Positions 8,644 through 16,266 of a stretch of DNA of 64,000 nucleotides are shown here, piece after piece. The DNA comes from Segatella copri (GTDB taxonomy: Bacteria > Bacteroidota > Bacteroidia > Bacteroidales > Bacteroidaceae). The translations under genes were made by a program, and so were the position numbers. Each line of letters begins with the position of its first letter. Positions within the stretch are counted from its first letter, which is position 1. Location: assembly GCF_026015625.1 (NCBI RefSeq), contig NZ_JAPDVG010000001.1, positions 2,683,001 through 2,747,000 on the forward strand, in the 5' to 3' direction. The notes under the pieces were generated by a model that had not been told where the DNA came from, did not search any database, and was given only the letters and a program-made list of their open reading frames with translations.

Positions 8644-8673
8644 GAAAACGACGACTTGTAGTTATAAAAAATA

Positions 8674-8715
8674 ATCTTTCTAACTGGGAAAATATTTTTT
8701 TCCAGTTAGAAAGAT
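8674..8715. terminator. Bidirectional hairpin between convergent genes
   Basis: Perfect 14-bp arms (ATCTTTCTAACTGG and CCAGTTAGAAAGAT) around an A/T-rich loop, between the transducer and the convergent TPR gene. Confidence 0.7.
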
Positions 8716-8728
8716 GAAATTCTATTAT

Positions 8729-9601
8729 TCAGTATTCGTTATGGAAAACCTTATAGGGGTCCATCTGCTGCATTTTTTCCTTTATTTTCTGCTCTATTCC
8801 CTCTGATGATTCCGGAATTTCGGCACCCATTTCCTTGGCTGCAGCCTCATCCTCGGCAGCACCGGCACTATCACCCAGACTTCTGCGAACCTCGCTGCGC
8901 TCGCGATACGCATCAATAGAGAAAGGATTTACCTCCATCACCTTACCGTAGGTCTGTTCAGCCTCCTCCATCTTTCCCTGCGCCTTCTCTACACGAGCCT
9001 TCAGCAACAGCACATCCTCGTTGCCCGGAATATGCTCATAGAGGAAAGTTGCATCGAGTTCTGCCTCGGAAAGCTGAGCCTGATCCAACAGGATGCAACC
9101 ACGAAGCAATCGGGCGGCATAGAAATCCTCACGCTTGCCTATCGCCTCAGTCAGCATCGACACGGCACGGATGGGTTCGCCCAATCCCCGGCAAGCCTTG
9201 GCATAATAGAGATAGGTCTGCAGATTCGATGTGTCCAGGTGAAGAGCCTTATCGCATACCTCCGACATGGCAGTATAGTTCTCCATCATATACGCCACAT
9301 CCGCCATACGCAGCAACACCGCCACGTTGTCGGTCTGGGCTTCCGAGAGAATCTGCAACTGCTCATAGGCTTTCTGCAGATCACCCATAGAGATGTAAGC
9401 TTGCGAGAGATAGTCGCGGCATTCCAAATCTTCGGCATTCAACTGCAGAGCGTGTTCCAAAGACTTGACTGCAAGGTCAAATTGATGCATGCGGAGAGCA
9501 CGAACACCCTCATATTTCACCTTGTCGAAGCCCTTTTCCTTCTCCTGTTTCACTTCCTCAGTAGTCTTTTGGCCACCAAATAGCTTTTTAAATATGTTCA
9601 T
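8729..9601 (-). CDS. Tetratricopeptide-repeat protein
   Basis: 290 residues with no signal peptide or membrane helix. The N-terminus is Lys-rich (MNIFKKLFGGQKTTEEVKQEKEKG). It is followed by about six TPR-like units with A/Y/A spacing (ALQLNAEDLECRDYLSQAY, AYEQLQILSEA, MEENYTAMSEVCDKALHLD.., AEQTYGKVMEVNPFSIDAY). The C-terminus is acidic and Ala-rich, ending KVFHNEY. TPRs are protein-binding scaffolds; no enzymatic motif is visible and the partner is unknown. The gene stands alone, convergent with the transducer, with its own likely promoter (RC of CAAAAATA at 9663-9670). Confidence 0.85.
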   Translation of the reverse strand: MNIFKKLFGGQKTTEEVKQEKEKGFDKVKYEGVRALRMHQFDLAVKSLEHALQLNAEDLECRDYLSQAYISMGDLQKAYEQLQILSEAQTDNVAVLLRMADVAYMMENYTAMSEVCDKALHLDTSNLQTYLYYAKACRGLGEPIRAVSMLTEAIGKREDFYAARLLRGCILLDQAQLSEAELDATFLYEHIPGNEDVLLLKARVEKAQGKMEEAEQTYGKVMEVNPFSIDAYRERSEVRRSLGDSAGAAEDEAAAKEMGAEIPESSEGIEQKIKEKMQQMDPYKVFHNEY

Positions 9602-9662
9602 AATCCAACTATTTTTTTAGGTTTTGAATTGTTTGTTGTTGAAATCGTATCAAACGACAGGG

Positions 9663-9670
9663 CAAAAATA
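9663..9670 (-). promoter_or_regulatory. TAnnTTTG promoter box for TPR gene
   Basis: On the minus strand this reads TATTTTTG, about 60 bp before the start codon, matching the Bacteroidota -7 element. Confidence 0.55.
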
Positions 9671-9790
9671 CGAATAAAATCCCGAAAAACGCCCCTTTTT
9701 TGGAAGAAATATTTTCATTTTTCTGATTTTGGAAGATTGGAACGAGCTAACTGGAACGCCATTTCCATGCATTAACTATCTGATAATAAG

Positions 9791-10069
9791 CCTTCTAGAA
9801 AAAGAGGAAGCGTTCCCGTTCCAGTTGTTCCAATTATTTTTTCAACATATCCCTCCTACCCCTATTTTTATATATATTTATATATATATTATATATAATT
9901 AATTAATAATCAATAAGTTATATAACACAAAGAAGTAAAAAAGAAGAACAAACTGAAGATGCATACCCACTCAAAATTAATTGGAACAACTGGAACAACC
10001 GGAACGCAGCCAACCGGAGCAAGCTAATTGGAACGCAGCCCCCAAGGAAATCCCCTTTTCTCTAGAAGG
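9791..10069. repeat. Foldback element with GGAAC motifs
   Basis: This ~280-bp imperfect inverted repeat fills much of the gene-free stretch 9671-10186. Inner arms are perfect over 19 bp (GTTCCAGTTGTTCCAATTA at 9818-9836 and its reverse complement at 9978-9996). Outer arms CCTTCTAGAAAAA (from 9791) and TTTTCTCTAGAAGG (to 10069) also pair. The right side carries extra GGAAC units (TGGAACAACCGGAACGC, TTGGAACGC), and the loop is very A/T-rich (TATATAT runs at 9870-9900). No credible gene lies here. Confidence 0.65.
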
Positions 10070-10186
10070 CAAGACCTATCCATTTGCTTTTCACCTTAGG
10101 AACAGAAAATCATAGGAAAAACATTAATTTTCCTTAAACAAGCCACCTTCTAGGATTATTTCAAAGTATAGTTAGAAATATTTTCG

Positions 10187-10194
10187 TATCTTTG
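10187..10194 (+). promoter_or_regulatory. TAnnTTTG promoter box before 33-bp repeats
   Basis: TATCTTTG lies directly before the first repeat unit. It would drive the truncated ATPase reading frame at 10329. Confidence 0.6.
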
Positions 10195-10199
10195 CAACC

Positions 10200-10288
10200 G
10201 AAAGTCCCTTGGAAAAGTGGCAGAACAGAGCAAAAAGTCCCTTGAAAAACGTGCATGAATTCAAGAAAAGTCCCTTGAAAAACGTGCA
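10200..10288 (+). repeat. Three direct repeats at 33-bp period
   Basis: Units of 23 bp begin at 10200, 10233 and 10266, exactly 33 bp apart. The last two are identical (AAAAGTCCCTTG followed by AAAAACGTGCA); the first is a diverged version (GAAAGTCCCTTGGAAAAGTG). The same count and period, with an unrelated sequence, occur before the ATPase gene at 44985. Confidence 0.85.
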
Positions 10289-10328
10289 CAGCATAAATGG
10301 CAATACATCATAAATCATTAGAAAACAG

Positions 10329-10421
10329 ATGTTTAAACGAAAAATCGAGAAATATCTCAAAGAATGGAAAAGTGATGAGCACAAACACTCATTCTTCCCC
10401 TCTACATGGCTTTTCTGCTGA
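10329..10421 (+). pseudogene. N-terminal remnant of a DUF4143-type AAA+ ATPase
   Basis: This 30-residue frame starts MFKRKIEKYLKEWKSDEHK and stops before any Walker A motif. The start matches the pattern at the start of the intact ATPase at 44985 (TFKRKVYDKMLEWKRERNG): a basic patch, then K-x-x-x-W-K. It sits behind a promoter and 33-bp-period repeats, as the intact gene does. Most likely the rest of the gene was deleted; the sequence after 'HKHS' is unlike the family. Whether the short peptide is made is unknown. Confidence 0.6.
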
Positions 10422-10480
10422 AAAACAAATAATCTTCATTAAAATATCGGAATTCTAAGAATAATCCCGACAGAAATGAT

Positions 10481-10488
10481 TATTTTTG
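10481..10488 (+). promoter_or_regulatory. TAnnTTTG promoter box for metal-type receptor operon
   Basis: TATTTTTG, 28 bp before the ATG at 10516. Confidence 0.55.
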
Positions 10489-10515
10489 CAAACAAAAACA
10501 GAATACTGTAGATAA

Positions 10516-10881
10516 ATGCAGAGGATAACGCATAAGAGAATCAGAATTTCCTGGCTGCTGCTATTGGTTTACCTTCCGATGCTGCTGGCCGTTACGTTTC
10601 ACCATCATGGTGAAGCGCAGGTAACTCATACTGATTTCTATTGTGCCGATTGTGCCCATCATGTTCATCACGACGGGCATCTGATAGCCCTGCAGCATAC
10701 CATGCACGACTGTGTGCTTTGCCAATTGCAAAGCACTCCTTATCTGGCTCCATCCCTCGTGGTTTGGGTTGCCATCGCCGTGCTCCATCTCTCCCCTCGC
10801 CGTGCCTTCTGCTCTCCTTGCTTGTGCAGGGCGAAGGGGGTAAAATCTACCCGTGCTCCACCTTATTATCAGTTTTTATAA
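10516..10881 (+). CDS. Small His/Cys-rich membrane protein
   Basis: 121 residues. An N-terminal membrane helix (ISWLLLLVYLPMLLAVTFHHHG) leads into a dense His/Cys segment (HHHGEAQVTH, FYCADCAHHVHHDGHL, HTMHDCVLCQLQ). A second hydrophobic stretch (LAPSLVVWVAIAVLHL) and a basic, Cys-containing tail follow. The CxxC pairs and His clusters suggest binding of a transition metal such as Zn, Cu or Fe at the membrane. It precedes a TonB receptor by 40 bp and probably shares its operon. Such small proteins before metal-type receptors resemble the DUF2946-like group in layout, but I cannot confirm membership. Function unknown. Confidence 0.7.
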   Translation: MQRITHKRIRISWLLLLVYLPMLLAVTFHHHGEAQVTHTDFYCADCAHHVHHDGHLIALQHTMHDCVLCQLQSTPYLAPSLVVWVAIAVLHLSPRRAFCSPCLCRAKGVKSTRAPPYYQFL

Positions 10882-10921
10882 ATAATTGAAAAAATAACAT
10901 AATAAGGTAATTAATAACATA

Positions 10922-13141
10922 ATGAGAACAATATTGAAAGCAATATTGCTGATGAGTCTATGCTCGTCGGCAACAGCCCCAGCTATGGCTATAAACAGAA
11001 CAAATCATGATAAGAAGGACGCAAACATTTATGAAGAAGAGGCAAACGATTCTACCAGACACCAGCCGCTGACGGAATCGGGCGTGAAACTGAACGATGT
11101 GGTGGTTACGGGATTGACTGGCAGCCAGAAACTCAAGCAGTCGCCAGCACCCATCTCTTTCGTTTCTGCCCGCCAGCTCGAAATGCAGCCTTCTACCAAC
11201 ATCATCGATGCCATCGCCCACCAGCCAGGCGTTTCGCAGATTACCACGGGAAGCGGAATTTCAAAGCCCGTAATCCGTGGCCTGGGCTATAACCGCGTGG
11301 TAGTGGTAAGCGATGGAATAAGACAGGAAGGACAGCAATGGGGCGATGAACACGGAATAGAAATCGACCCCGCTTCGGTTCATTCCGTAGAGATTCTGAA
11401 AGGTCCGGCAAGTCTCATGTATGGATCGGATGCGATGGCAGGCGTCCTCATCTTCCACTCCGCTCCTACCCTTGCCAAGGGCGACATGAGAGCAAATTTC
11501 TCAACGGGTTATCAAACCAACAACGGACTTTTTGATTATTCGCTCAACTTTGCCGGCAACCAGGGCGGATTTGTATGGAACACCCGCTACAGCGGAAAGA
11601 TGGCGCATGCCTACAAGAATAAATACGATGGTTATGTATTCGGTTCATCACTCAGAGAGCAGGCATTCTCGCAGCTTCTCGGTTGGAACTACCGCCAGGG
11701 GCATTCGCATCTTACACTCGATTATTATCATCTCACTCCGGGCATCGTAGAGGGAGAAAGAGATGAGAAAACGGGCGAACTGGAAGTTCCCGATGGCTAC
11801 GATGCCAAAAGTTACGGCAAACCGATGCCTTATCAGCAGATTCACCATTACAAGGCGGTGCTCGACAATTCCTGGTTCCTGGGCGACGGCAATCTGAAAC
11901 TCCTCTTGGGTTATCAGCAGAACCGCCGTCAGGAGTTTGAGGAGGAAGAGAATCCGAAGGAATGCGGACTCGACTTCATGCTCCATACCGTGAATTATGA
12001 CCTACATTATCTCTCGCCGGAAATGAATGGCTGGAAATTCTCAACAGGTGTCAACGGCATGTGGCAACAATCAATTAACAAGGGAACAGAGTTTCTGATT
12101 CCAGCCTATCATCTCTTCGATTACGGCGTGTTTGCCACGGTGAGCAAGAAAATAGGCAAGCTGAATCTAAGCGGCGGAATCAGATACGATCATCGCCACC
12201 TGCACAGCGAGGCTTTGAGAGAAGAGAATGATGCAGAATCGCATCGTTCTGAATCGAATGATTCTTTCCGCTTCCAGGCCTTTAAGCGCAGCTTTGAAGG
12301 AGTAACCGGAAGCATCGGATTGGCTTATGAAATCCTGCCCGATTTCAACCTTAAGCTGAACCTGGCAAGAGGATTCCGTGCTCCAAACATCAGCGAATTA
12401 TCATCGAATGGTGTGCACGAGGGAACCCAGCGATACGAATTGGGAAATACCGGACTGAAGCCTGAGAACAGCTGGCAATTCGACCTTGGTTTAGACTATT
12501 CTTCGCCTATTATTTCGGCAGAACTCTCGCTGTTTGCCAATCGCATTAACCATTACATCTACAGCGAGAAGTTGGCTGATGAGAACAATCAGCCTATCCT
12601 CATCGACGACACGCCTGCCTATCAGTTTACATCGGGCGACGCCCGCATTCTGGGTGGTGAGGCGAGCATCGACATCCATCCTGTAGAGCGTCTGCACTTC
12701 GGCAATACTTTCTCGTATGTCAACTCCGTGCAGTTGCATCAGCCATCCAAATCAAAGTATCTGCCATTCACCCCAGCCCCTCGCTGGGTTTCGGATGTAA
12801 GGTATGAGTTTGTCTGCGACGGCAAGACTTTCGACCATCTCTTCGTAAAGCTACAGATGGATTGCAATCTCCGCCAGAACCATTATTTCGCAGCCAACGA
12901 TACGGAGACCGCAACGCCATCGTACACCTTATTAAATATGTATGCCGGTACCGACGTGAAGCTCCATGGCAAGCGCATTCTCTCGCTCTATCTTTCGGGC
13001 GAGAACCTTACCAACCGTGCTTACCAGAACCACCTGAGCCGTCTGAAGTATCTTGACGTAAACCAGGTTACAGGCAGAAGAGGCGTTTACAATATGGGCC
13101 GCAACTTCAGCATAAAGATAGTGGTTCCGATAGAGCTGTAA
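10922..13141 (+). CDS. TonB-dependent receptor, metal/siderophore type
   Basis: 739 residues with a signal peptide (MRTILKAILLMSLCSSATAPAMA). There is no STN or carboxypeptidase-like domain, unlike the other receptors in this window. A TonB-box-like stretch (VKLNDVVVTG) is followed by a canonical plug (INIIDAIAHQPG-like; KPVIRGLGYNRVVVVSDGIR; SVEILKGPASLMYGSDAMAGV) and a 22-strand-type barrel with the conserved 'GFRAPNISEL' and 'GLKPENSWQFDLGLDY' segments. This plan fits receptors for metal ions, heme or siderophores (ZnuD/FecA-like). The His/Cys-rich membrane protein just upstream favours a metal, but the substrate is not determined by the sequence. A strong terminator follows. Confidence 0.87.
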   Translation: MRTILKAILLMSLCSSATAPAMAINRTNHDKKDANIYEEEANDSTRHQPLTESGVKLNDVVVTGLTGSQKLKQSPAPISFVSARQLEMQPSTNIIDAIAHQPGVSQITTGSGISKPVIRGLGYNRVVVVSDGIRQEGQQWGDEHGIEIDPASVHSVEILKGPASLMYGSDAMAGVLIFHSAPTLAKGDMRANFSTGYQTNNGLFDYSLNFAGNQGGFVWNTRYSGKMAHAYKNKYDGYVFGSSLREQAFSQLLGWNYRQGHSHLTLDYYHLTPGIVEGERDEKTGELEVPDGYDAKSYGKPMPYQQIHHYKAVLDNSWFLGDGNLKLLLGYQQNRRQEFEEEENPKECGLDFMLHTVNYDLHYLSPEMNGWKFSTGVNGMWQQSINKGTEFLIPAYHLFDYGVFATVSKKIGKLNLSGGIRYDHRHLHSEALREENDAESHRSESNDSFRFQAFKRSFEGVTGSIGLAYEILPDFNLKLNLARGFRAPNISELSSNGVHEGTQRYELGNTGLKPENSWQFDLGLDYSSPIISAELSLFANRINHYIYSEKLADENNQPILIDDTPAYQFTSGDARILGGEASIDIHPVERLHFGNTFSYVNSVQLHQPSKSKYLPFTPAPRWVSDVRYEFVCDGKTFDHLFVKLQMDCNLRQNHYFAANDTETATPSYTLLNMYAGTDVKLHGKRILSLYLSGENLTNRAYQNHLSRLKYLDVNQVTGRRGVYNMGRNFSIKIVVPIEL

Positions 13142-13197
13142 CTCCTCTTTTGGAATAAGTAATTCCTCATCAGGAATCAGAATTTGGAATAAATAAA

Positions 13198-13259
13198 TGC
13201 CGATAGGGTGCCCAAAACTACAGAAAAAGTAACTTTTGGCGCCACTATCGGCATTTTTT
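13198..13259 (+). terminator. Hairpin terminator after TonB receptor
   Basis: TGCCGATAGGGTGCC pairs with GGCGCCACTATCGGCA, followed by six T residues. Confidence 0.85.
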
Positions 13260-13260
13260 C

Positions 13261-13275
13261 GTCTAATAATTAGAC
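13261..13275. promoter_or_regulatory. Putative response regulator 1 operator (GTCTAAT-A-ATTAGAC)
   Basis: A perfect 7+1+7 palindrome 30 bp before the promoter box of the regulator gene. Two variants (GTCCAACAATTAGAC and its mirror) lie upstream of the sigma-54-type promoter of the TolC operon at 22554-22589. The shared sequence points to one regulator acting at both places. That it is this regulator is inference. Confidence 0.65.
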
Positions 13276-13304
13276 AATAATGACCGCTTTTCGATGATAT
13301 TTCG

Positions 13305-13312
13305 TAACTTTG
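13305..13312 (+). promoter_or_regulatory. TAnnTTTG promoter box, near-leaderless regulator mRNA
   Basis: TAACTTTG ends only 5 bp before the ATG at 13318, so the transcript would have almost no leader. This decides the start against the in-frame ATG at 13294. Confidence 0.7.
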
Positions 13313-13317
13313 CAACC

Positions 13318-14682
13318 ATGATTAAGAAACAAGGAACGATATTGATTGTTGATGACAACCGCAACATTCTTACTACGGTAAGGATGCTGCTGGAACCCAT
13401 ATTCGATGGCATCATCACCATCGCCAACCCTAACTCCATCCCAGCCAAACTGAGAGAGGAGCATCCCGACGTGGTGCTGCTCGACATGAACTTCTCCAGC
13501 GGAATCAATTCGGGAAACGAGGGATTGTACTGGCTCAGGGAAATCAAGAGCCTCAGCCCGAAAACCGAAGTGGTACTCTTTACCGCCTACGCCGACATCC
13601 AACTTGCCGTAACAGGCATCAAGGAAGGTGCCGCCGACTTCATCGTGAAGCCTTTTGAAAACGAGAAGATGATCCGTACGCTGGTAGAGGCTAGGGATAA
13701 GAACATGGCTATGGATAACATTATCAACAGGAAAGGTGGAAAACCTGGTGGAAAAGATGCGCAAAGCGCTATGTATTGGGGAGATAGCGAAGTTATGAAC
13801 AATTTGAGAAGTATTGTGGAAAAAGTTGCTGCAACCGATGCAAACATCCTCATTACGGGCGAAAATGGAACGGGTAAAGAGGTGTTAGCCAACGAGATAC
13901 ATCGTTTATCCACAAGATGTGGAAAGAAAATGCTGCCTGTGGATATGGGAGCCATTACGGAAACCCTTTTCGAGAGCGAACTCTTCGGTCATGTGAAGGG
14001 TGCTTTTACCGATGCCAAGGTGGATAAACCGGGCAAGTTTGAGCTTGCCGACGGCAGCACCATCTTCCTGGATGAGATAGGAAACTTATCCTATGGTCTT
14101 CAGGCAAAACTCCTTACCGCCCTGCAACGCAGAAGCATCGTAAGAGTGGGCGGAAGCACGCAGATTCCCATCAACGTACGACTGGTTTGCGCCACCAACC
14201 GCAATCTGCAGCAGATGGTAAACGATGGCGAATTCAGAGAGGATCTGCTCTACCGCATCAACACCATCCATCTGGAATTGCCTGCCCTGAGACAGAGAAA
14301 ATCAGACATCGTTCCGCTGGCAGAAAGATTCCTCCATCAATATGGCGATTTATATAATAAGTTGAATCTCCGTTTTTCGGAAGAGGCAGAGAAAAAACTT
14401 ACCAGTTTGCCATGGTACGGAAATATCCGAGAACTTCAGCACGCCATCGAGAAAGCCGTGATTCTATCTGATGGCGGAATGATTTCTGCCGAAGATATTG
14501 ATGGCGGAAACCAGCAGAGAAGAGAGAAGCCCCTGGAAGAGGTTCAGACGCTCGACGAGATGGAAAGCCGAATGATAGAGAAAACCATCAGGGAATGTGA
14601 AGGAAATCTGTCGGTGGTAGCAGCAAGACTGGGCATTTCCCGCCAGACGCTTTATAATAAGATTAAGCGATATGGGTTATAA
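13318..14682 (+). CDS. Sigma-54-dependent NtrC-type response regulator 1
   Basis: 454 residues. A receiver domain (1-~125) carries the acidic pocket (VDDN), phospho-acceptor Asp56 (VVLLDMNFS) and the conserved Lys (VKPF). The AAA+ domain has Walker A 'GENGTGKE' (about 181-188), the sigma-54 contact loop as GAFTDA (about 228-233), Walker B 'TIFLDEIGN' and the arginine-rich 'REDLLYRIN'. A Fis-type helix-turn-helix closes it (LSVVAARLGISRQTLYNKIKRYGL). It should activate sigma-54 promoters on phosphorylation by the kinase encoded next, which overlaps it by 11 bp. The likely target is the TolC exporter operon (sites at 22552-22591), with autoregulation at 13261-13275. Confidence 0.93.
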   Translation: MIKKQGTILIVDDNRNILTTVRMLLEPIFDGIITIANPNSIPAKLREEHPDVVLLDMNFSSGINSGNEGLYWLREIKSLSPKTEVVLFTAYADIQLAVTGIKEGAADFIVKPFENEKMIRTLVEARDKNMAMDNIINRKGGKPGGKDAQSAMYWGDSEVMNNLRSIVEKVAATDANILITGENGTGKEVLANEIHRLSTRCGKKMLPVDMGAITETLFESELFGHVKGAFTDAKVDKPGKFELADGSTIFLDEIGNLSYGLQAKLLTALQRRSIVRVGGSTQIPINVRLVCATNRNLQQMVNDGEFREDLLYRINTIHLELPALRQRKSDIVPLAERFLHQYGDLYNKLNLRFSEEAEKKLTSLPWYGNIRELQHAIEKAVILSDGGMISAEDIDGGNQQRREKPLEEVQTLDEMESRMIEKTIRECEGNLSVVAARLGISRQTLYNKIKRYGL

Positions 14683-15862
14683 ACTAATTATAATTATCGT
14701 GCTTTTGCACGTGGCTGTAGTAGGTTACATTCGCCTTTACCGCCACTATCGCCGTAACATCAAGAAGGTAACCTTCCTTTTTGATGCAATAGATAATGGG
14801 GATTTCTCCTTCAGTTTTCCTACGGAGAAGAGGTTTAAGGAAGATAATATTCTACACCAGTCCCTCAACCGCATCAAGCTTTTCCTGCAGCATACGAGAG
14901 AGGAGCAGATGGATCGGGAGAAATATTACGAGCAGATTCTGAATGCGGTGGATACGGGCATCCTGGTGGTAGATAGTCACGACAACATCCTGCAACATAA
15001 TCAGGCAGCCCTCCGGTTGCTCGATACGGATGTGCTTACCCACATGAACCAGGTAAAAGGGAAACTGAAGGATGAACACCTGGCAAAGCATGAGACGCAA
15101 GCCATGCTGAAAGACAAGCACGTGCGTATCATCGCCCTGAGCGACGTGAGCCACGAGCTGAGCAATCAGGAGGTGGATTCTTGGATCAAACTGATTCGTG
15201 TGCTGACCCATGAAATCATGAATACCATCACGCCGGTTACTTCGCTGAGCGAGACTCTGCTTACCCGGGTTACAGAGGATAAAGACCTGAAGCAAGGCTT
15301 GGAAACCATCCACAAAACAGGAACCGAACTGTTGGCTTTCGTCAACAACTATCGCCGTTTTACCCATGTTCCCCAGCCTCAGCCTGCTCTCTTCTATGTG
15401 GAACCATTCCTGGAAAGAATGGCGCTGCTCTGCAACCACGAAGTAGAGATTTCGGTTTCTCCCAAGGATTTGCTGGTTTATGCCGACGAGAGCCTCCTCT
15501 CTCACGTAGTAACAAATCTTCTGAAGAATGCCGTAGAAGCTTTCAAGGAAAAGGAAAGAGAAGACAAGCAGGAATGCCGCTCCGCGGATTTGCAATCCGC
15601 GGCAAGCAAGAAGGTATTTATCCGTCTCCAAGCCTACGCCAACGCCCAGGAATCCATCATCATCGACGTGAGCAACAACGCCGGTCTCATCCCCGAAGAT
15701 GTAGCCTCCCACATCTTCATCCCGTTCTTCACCACGAAGCCGGAAGGAAGCGGAATCGGTCTCTCCCTCTCCCGCCAGATCATGCGAGTAAGCGGCGGCA
15801 GCCTCTCGCTCCATCAGGACAAGGCACAGGGAATCACCACCTTCCGCATCATCATCCCATAA
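14672..15862 (+). CDS. NtrB/AtoS-like sensor histidine kinase 1
   Basis: 396 residues. One N-terminal membrane helix (LIIIIVLLHVAVVGYI), a HAMP-like basic stretch, a PAS-like segment (YYEQILNAVDTGILVVDSHDNILQHNQAALRLLD), then the dimerisation/phosphoacceptor helix with His180 (RVLTHEIMNTITPVTS) and a HATPase_c domain (N box VVTNLLKNAVEAF, G boxes GSGIGLSLSRQIM). Because there is only one helix and no extracellular loop, the signal is probably sensed in the membrane or cytoplasm. Inside the ATPase domain, between the N box and the next strand, an 'ADLQSAASKK' insert is encoded by a perfect palindrome (15582-15602), a REP-like in-frame insertion. The gene overlaps the response regulator by 11 bp, so it is its partner. 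Confidence 0.9.
   Translation: MGYKLIIIIVLLHVAVVGYIRLYRHYRRNIKKVTFLFDAIDNGDFSFSFPTEKRFKEDNILHQSLNRIKLFLQHTREEQMDREKYYEQILNAVDTGILVVDSHDNILQHNQAALRLLDTDVLTHMNQVKGKLKDEHLAKHETQAMLKDKHVRIIALSDVSHELSNQEVDSWIKLIRVLTHEIMNTITPVTSLSETLLTRVTEDKDLKQGLETIHKTGTELLAFVNNYRRFTHVPQPQPALFYVEPFLERMALLCNHEVEISVSPKDLLVYADESLLSHVVTNLLKNAVEAFKEKEREDKQECRSADLQSAASKKVFIRLQAYANAQESIIIDVSNNAGLIPEDVASHIFIPFFTTKPEGSGIGLSLSRQIMRVSGGSLSLHQDKAQGITTFRIIIP
15582..15602. repeat. REP-like palindrome inside the kinase gene
   Basis: CCGCGGATT-TGC-AATCCGCGG, a perfect 9-bp-arm hairpin inserted in frame between the N box and later strands of the kinase ATPase domain. The encoded 'ADLQSA' peptide has no counterpart in kinase 2. 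Confidence 0.75.
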
Positions 15863-15911
15863 AAAAGTATAATTTTGGGGAGGAAAGTTTGGCACTTTCG
15901 CTTTTTTACCA

Positions 15912-15919
15912 TATCTTTG
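15912..15919 (+). promoter_or_regulatory. TAnnTTTG promoter box for MNT-HEPN pair
   Basis: TATCTTTG, 21 bp before the start codon at 15941. Confidence 0.6.
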
Positions 15920-15940
15920 CCATTATAAAAGATTAAGCTT

Positions 15941-16261
15941 ATGTCAACAGACGATAAGACCATATTAAAGATAAAAGATATAGCTAAATCTGCTATTCCT
16001 TCAGGAAGCAAGGCTATATTGTATGGATCAAGAGCGAGAGGTGATGCTCGCAACGATTCAGACTGGGACATTCTTATCCTTTTAGATAAAGACAAACTAG
16101 AACAAACAGACTATGACAAAGTAAGTTACCCGTTTGTCTTGTTAGGTTGCGACCTCGGCACAGAAATCAATCCAATTCTTTACACAAAGAAAGAATGGGA
16201 ATCGTATAACTTCACCCCTTTTTACGAGAATGTAAATCGAGACGGCATTAGTTTAATATAA
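15941..16261 (+). CDS. MNT-type minimal nucleotidyltransferase
   Basis: 106 residues. It carries the polymerase-beta nucleotidyltransferase core: 'GSRARGDARNDSDWDILIL', where the two Asp residues of SDWD bind metal, plus a later acidic strand (LGTEINPILYT). This minimal size is typical of the MntA antitoxin of MNT-HEPN modules. Members of that system AMPylate a tyrosine of the HEPN partner and so silence it. The HEPN gene starts 5 bp downstream, supporting co-expression. Role by analogy; the substrate is not shown by sequence. Confidence 0.85.
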   Translation: MSTDDKTILKIKDIAKSAIPSGSKAILYGSRARGDARNDSDWDILILLDKDKLEQTDYDKVSYPFVLLGCDLGTEINPILYTKKEWESYNFTPFYENVNRDGISLI

Positions 16262-16266
16262 AAGTT

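Noticed and set aside
10200..10288. Short CRISPR array
   Set aside because: Three units with ~10-base spacers, far too short, and no cas genes.
15889..15905. Sigma-54-like TTGGCAC upstream of the MNT gene
   Set aside because: No TTGC at the correct distance; a TAnnTTTG box at 15912 is better placed.
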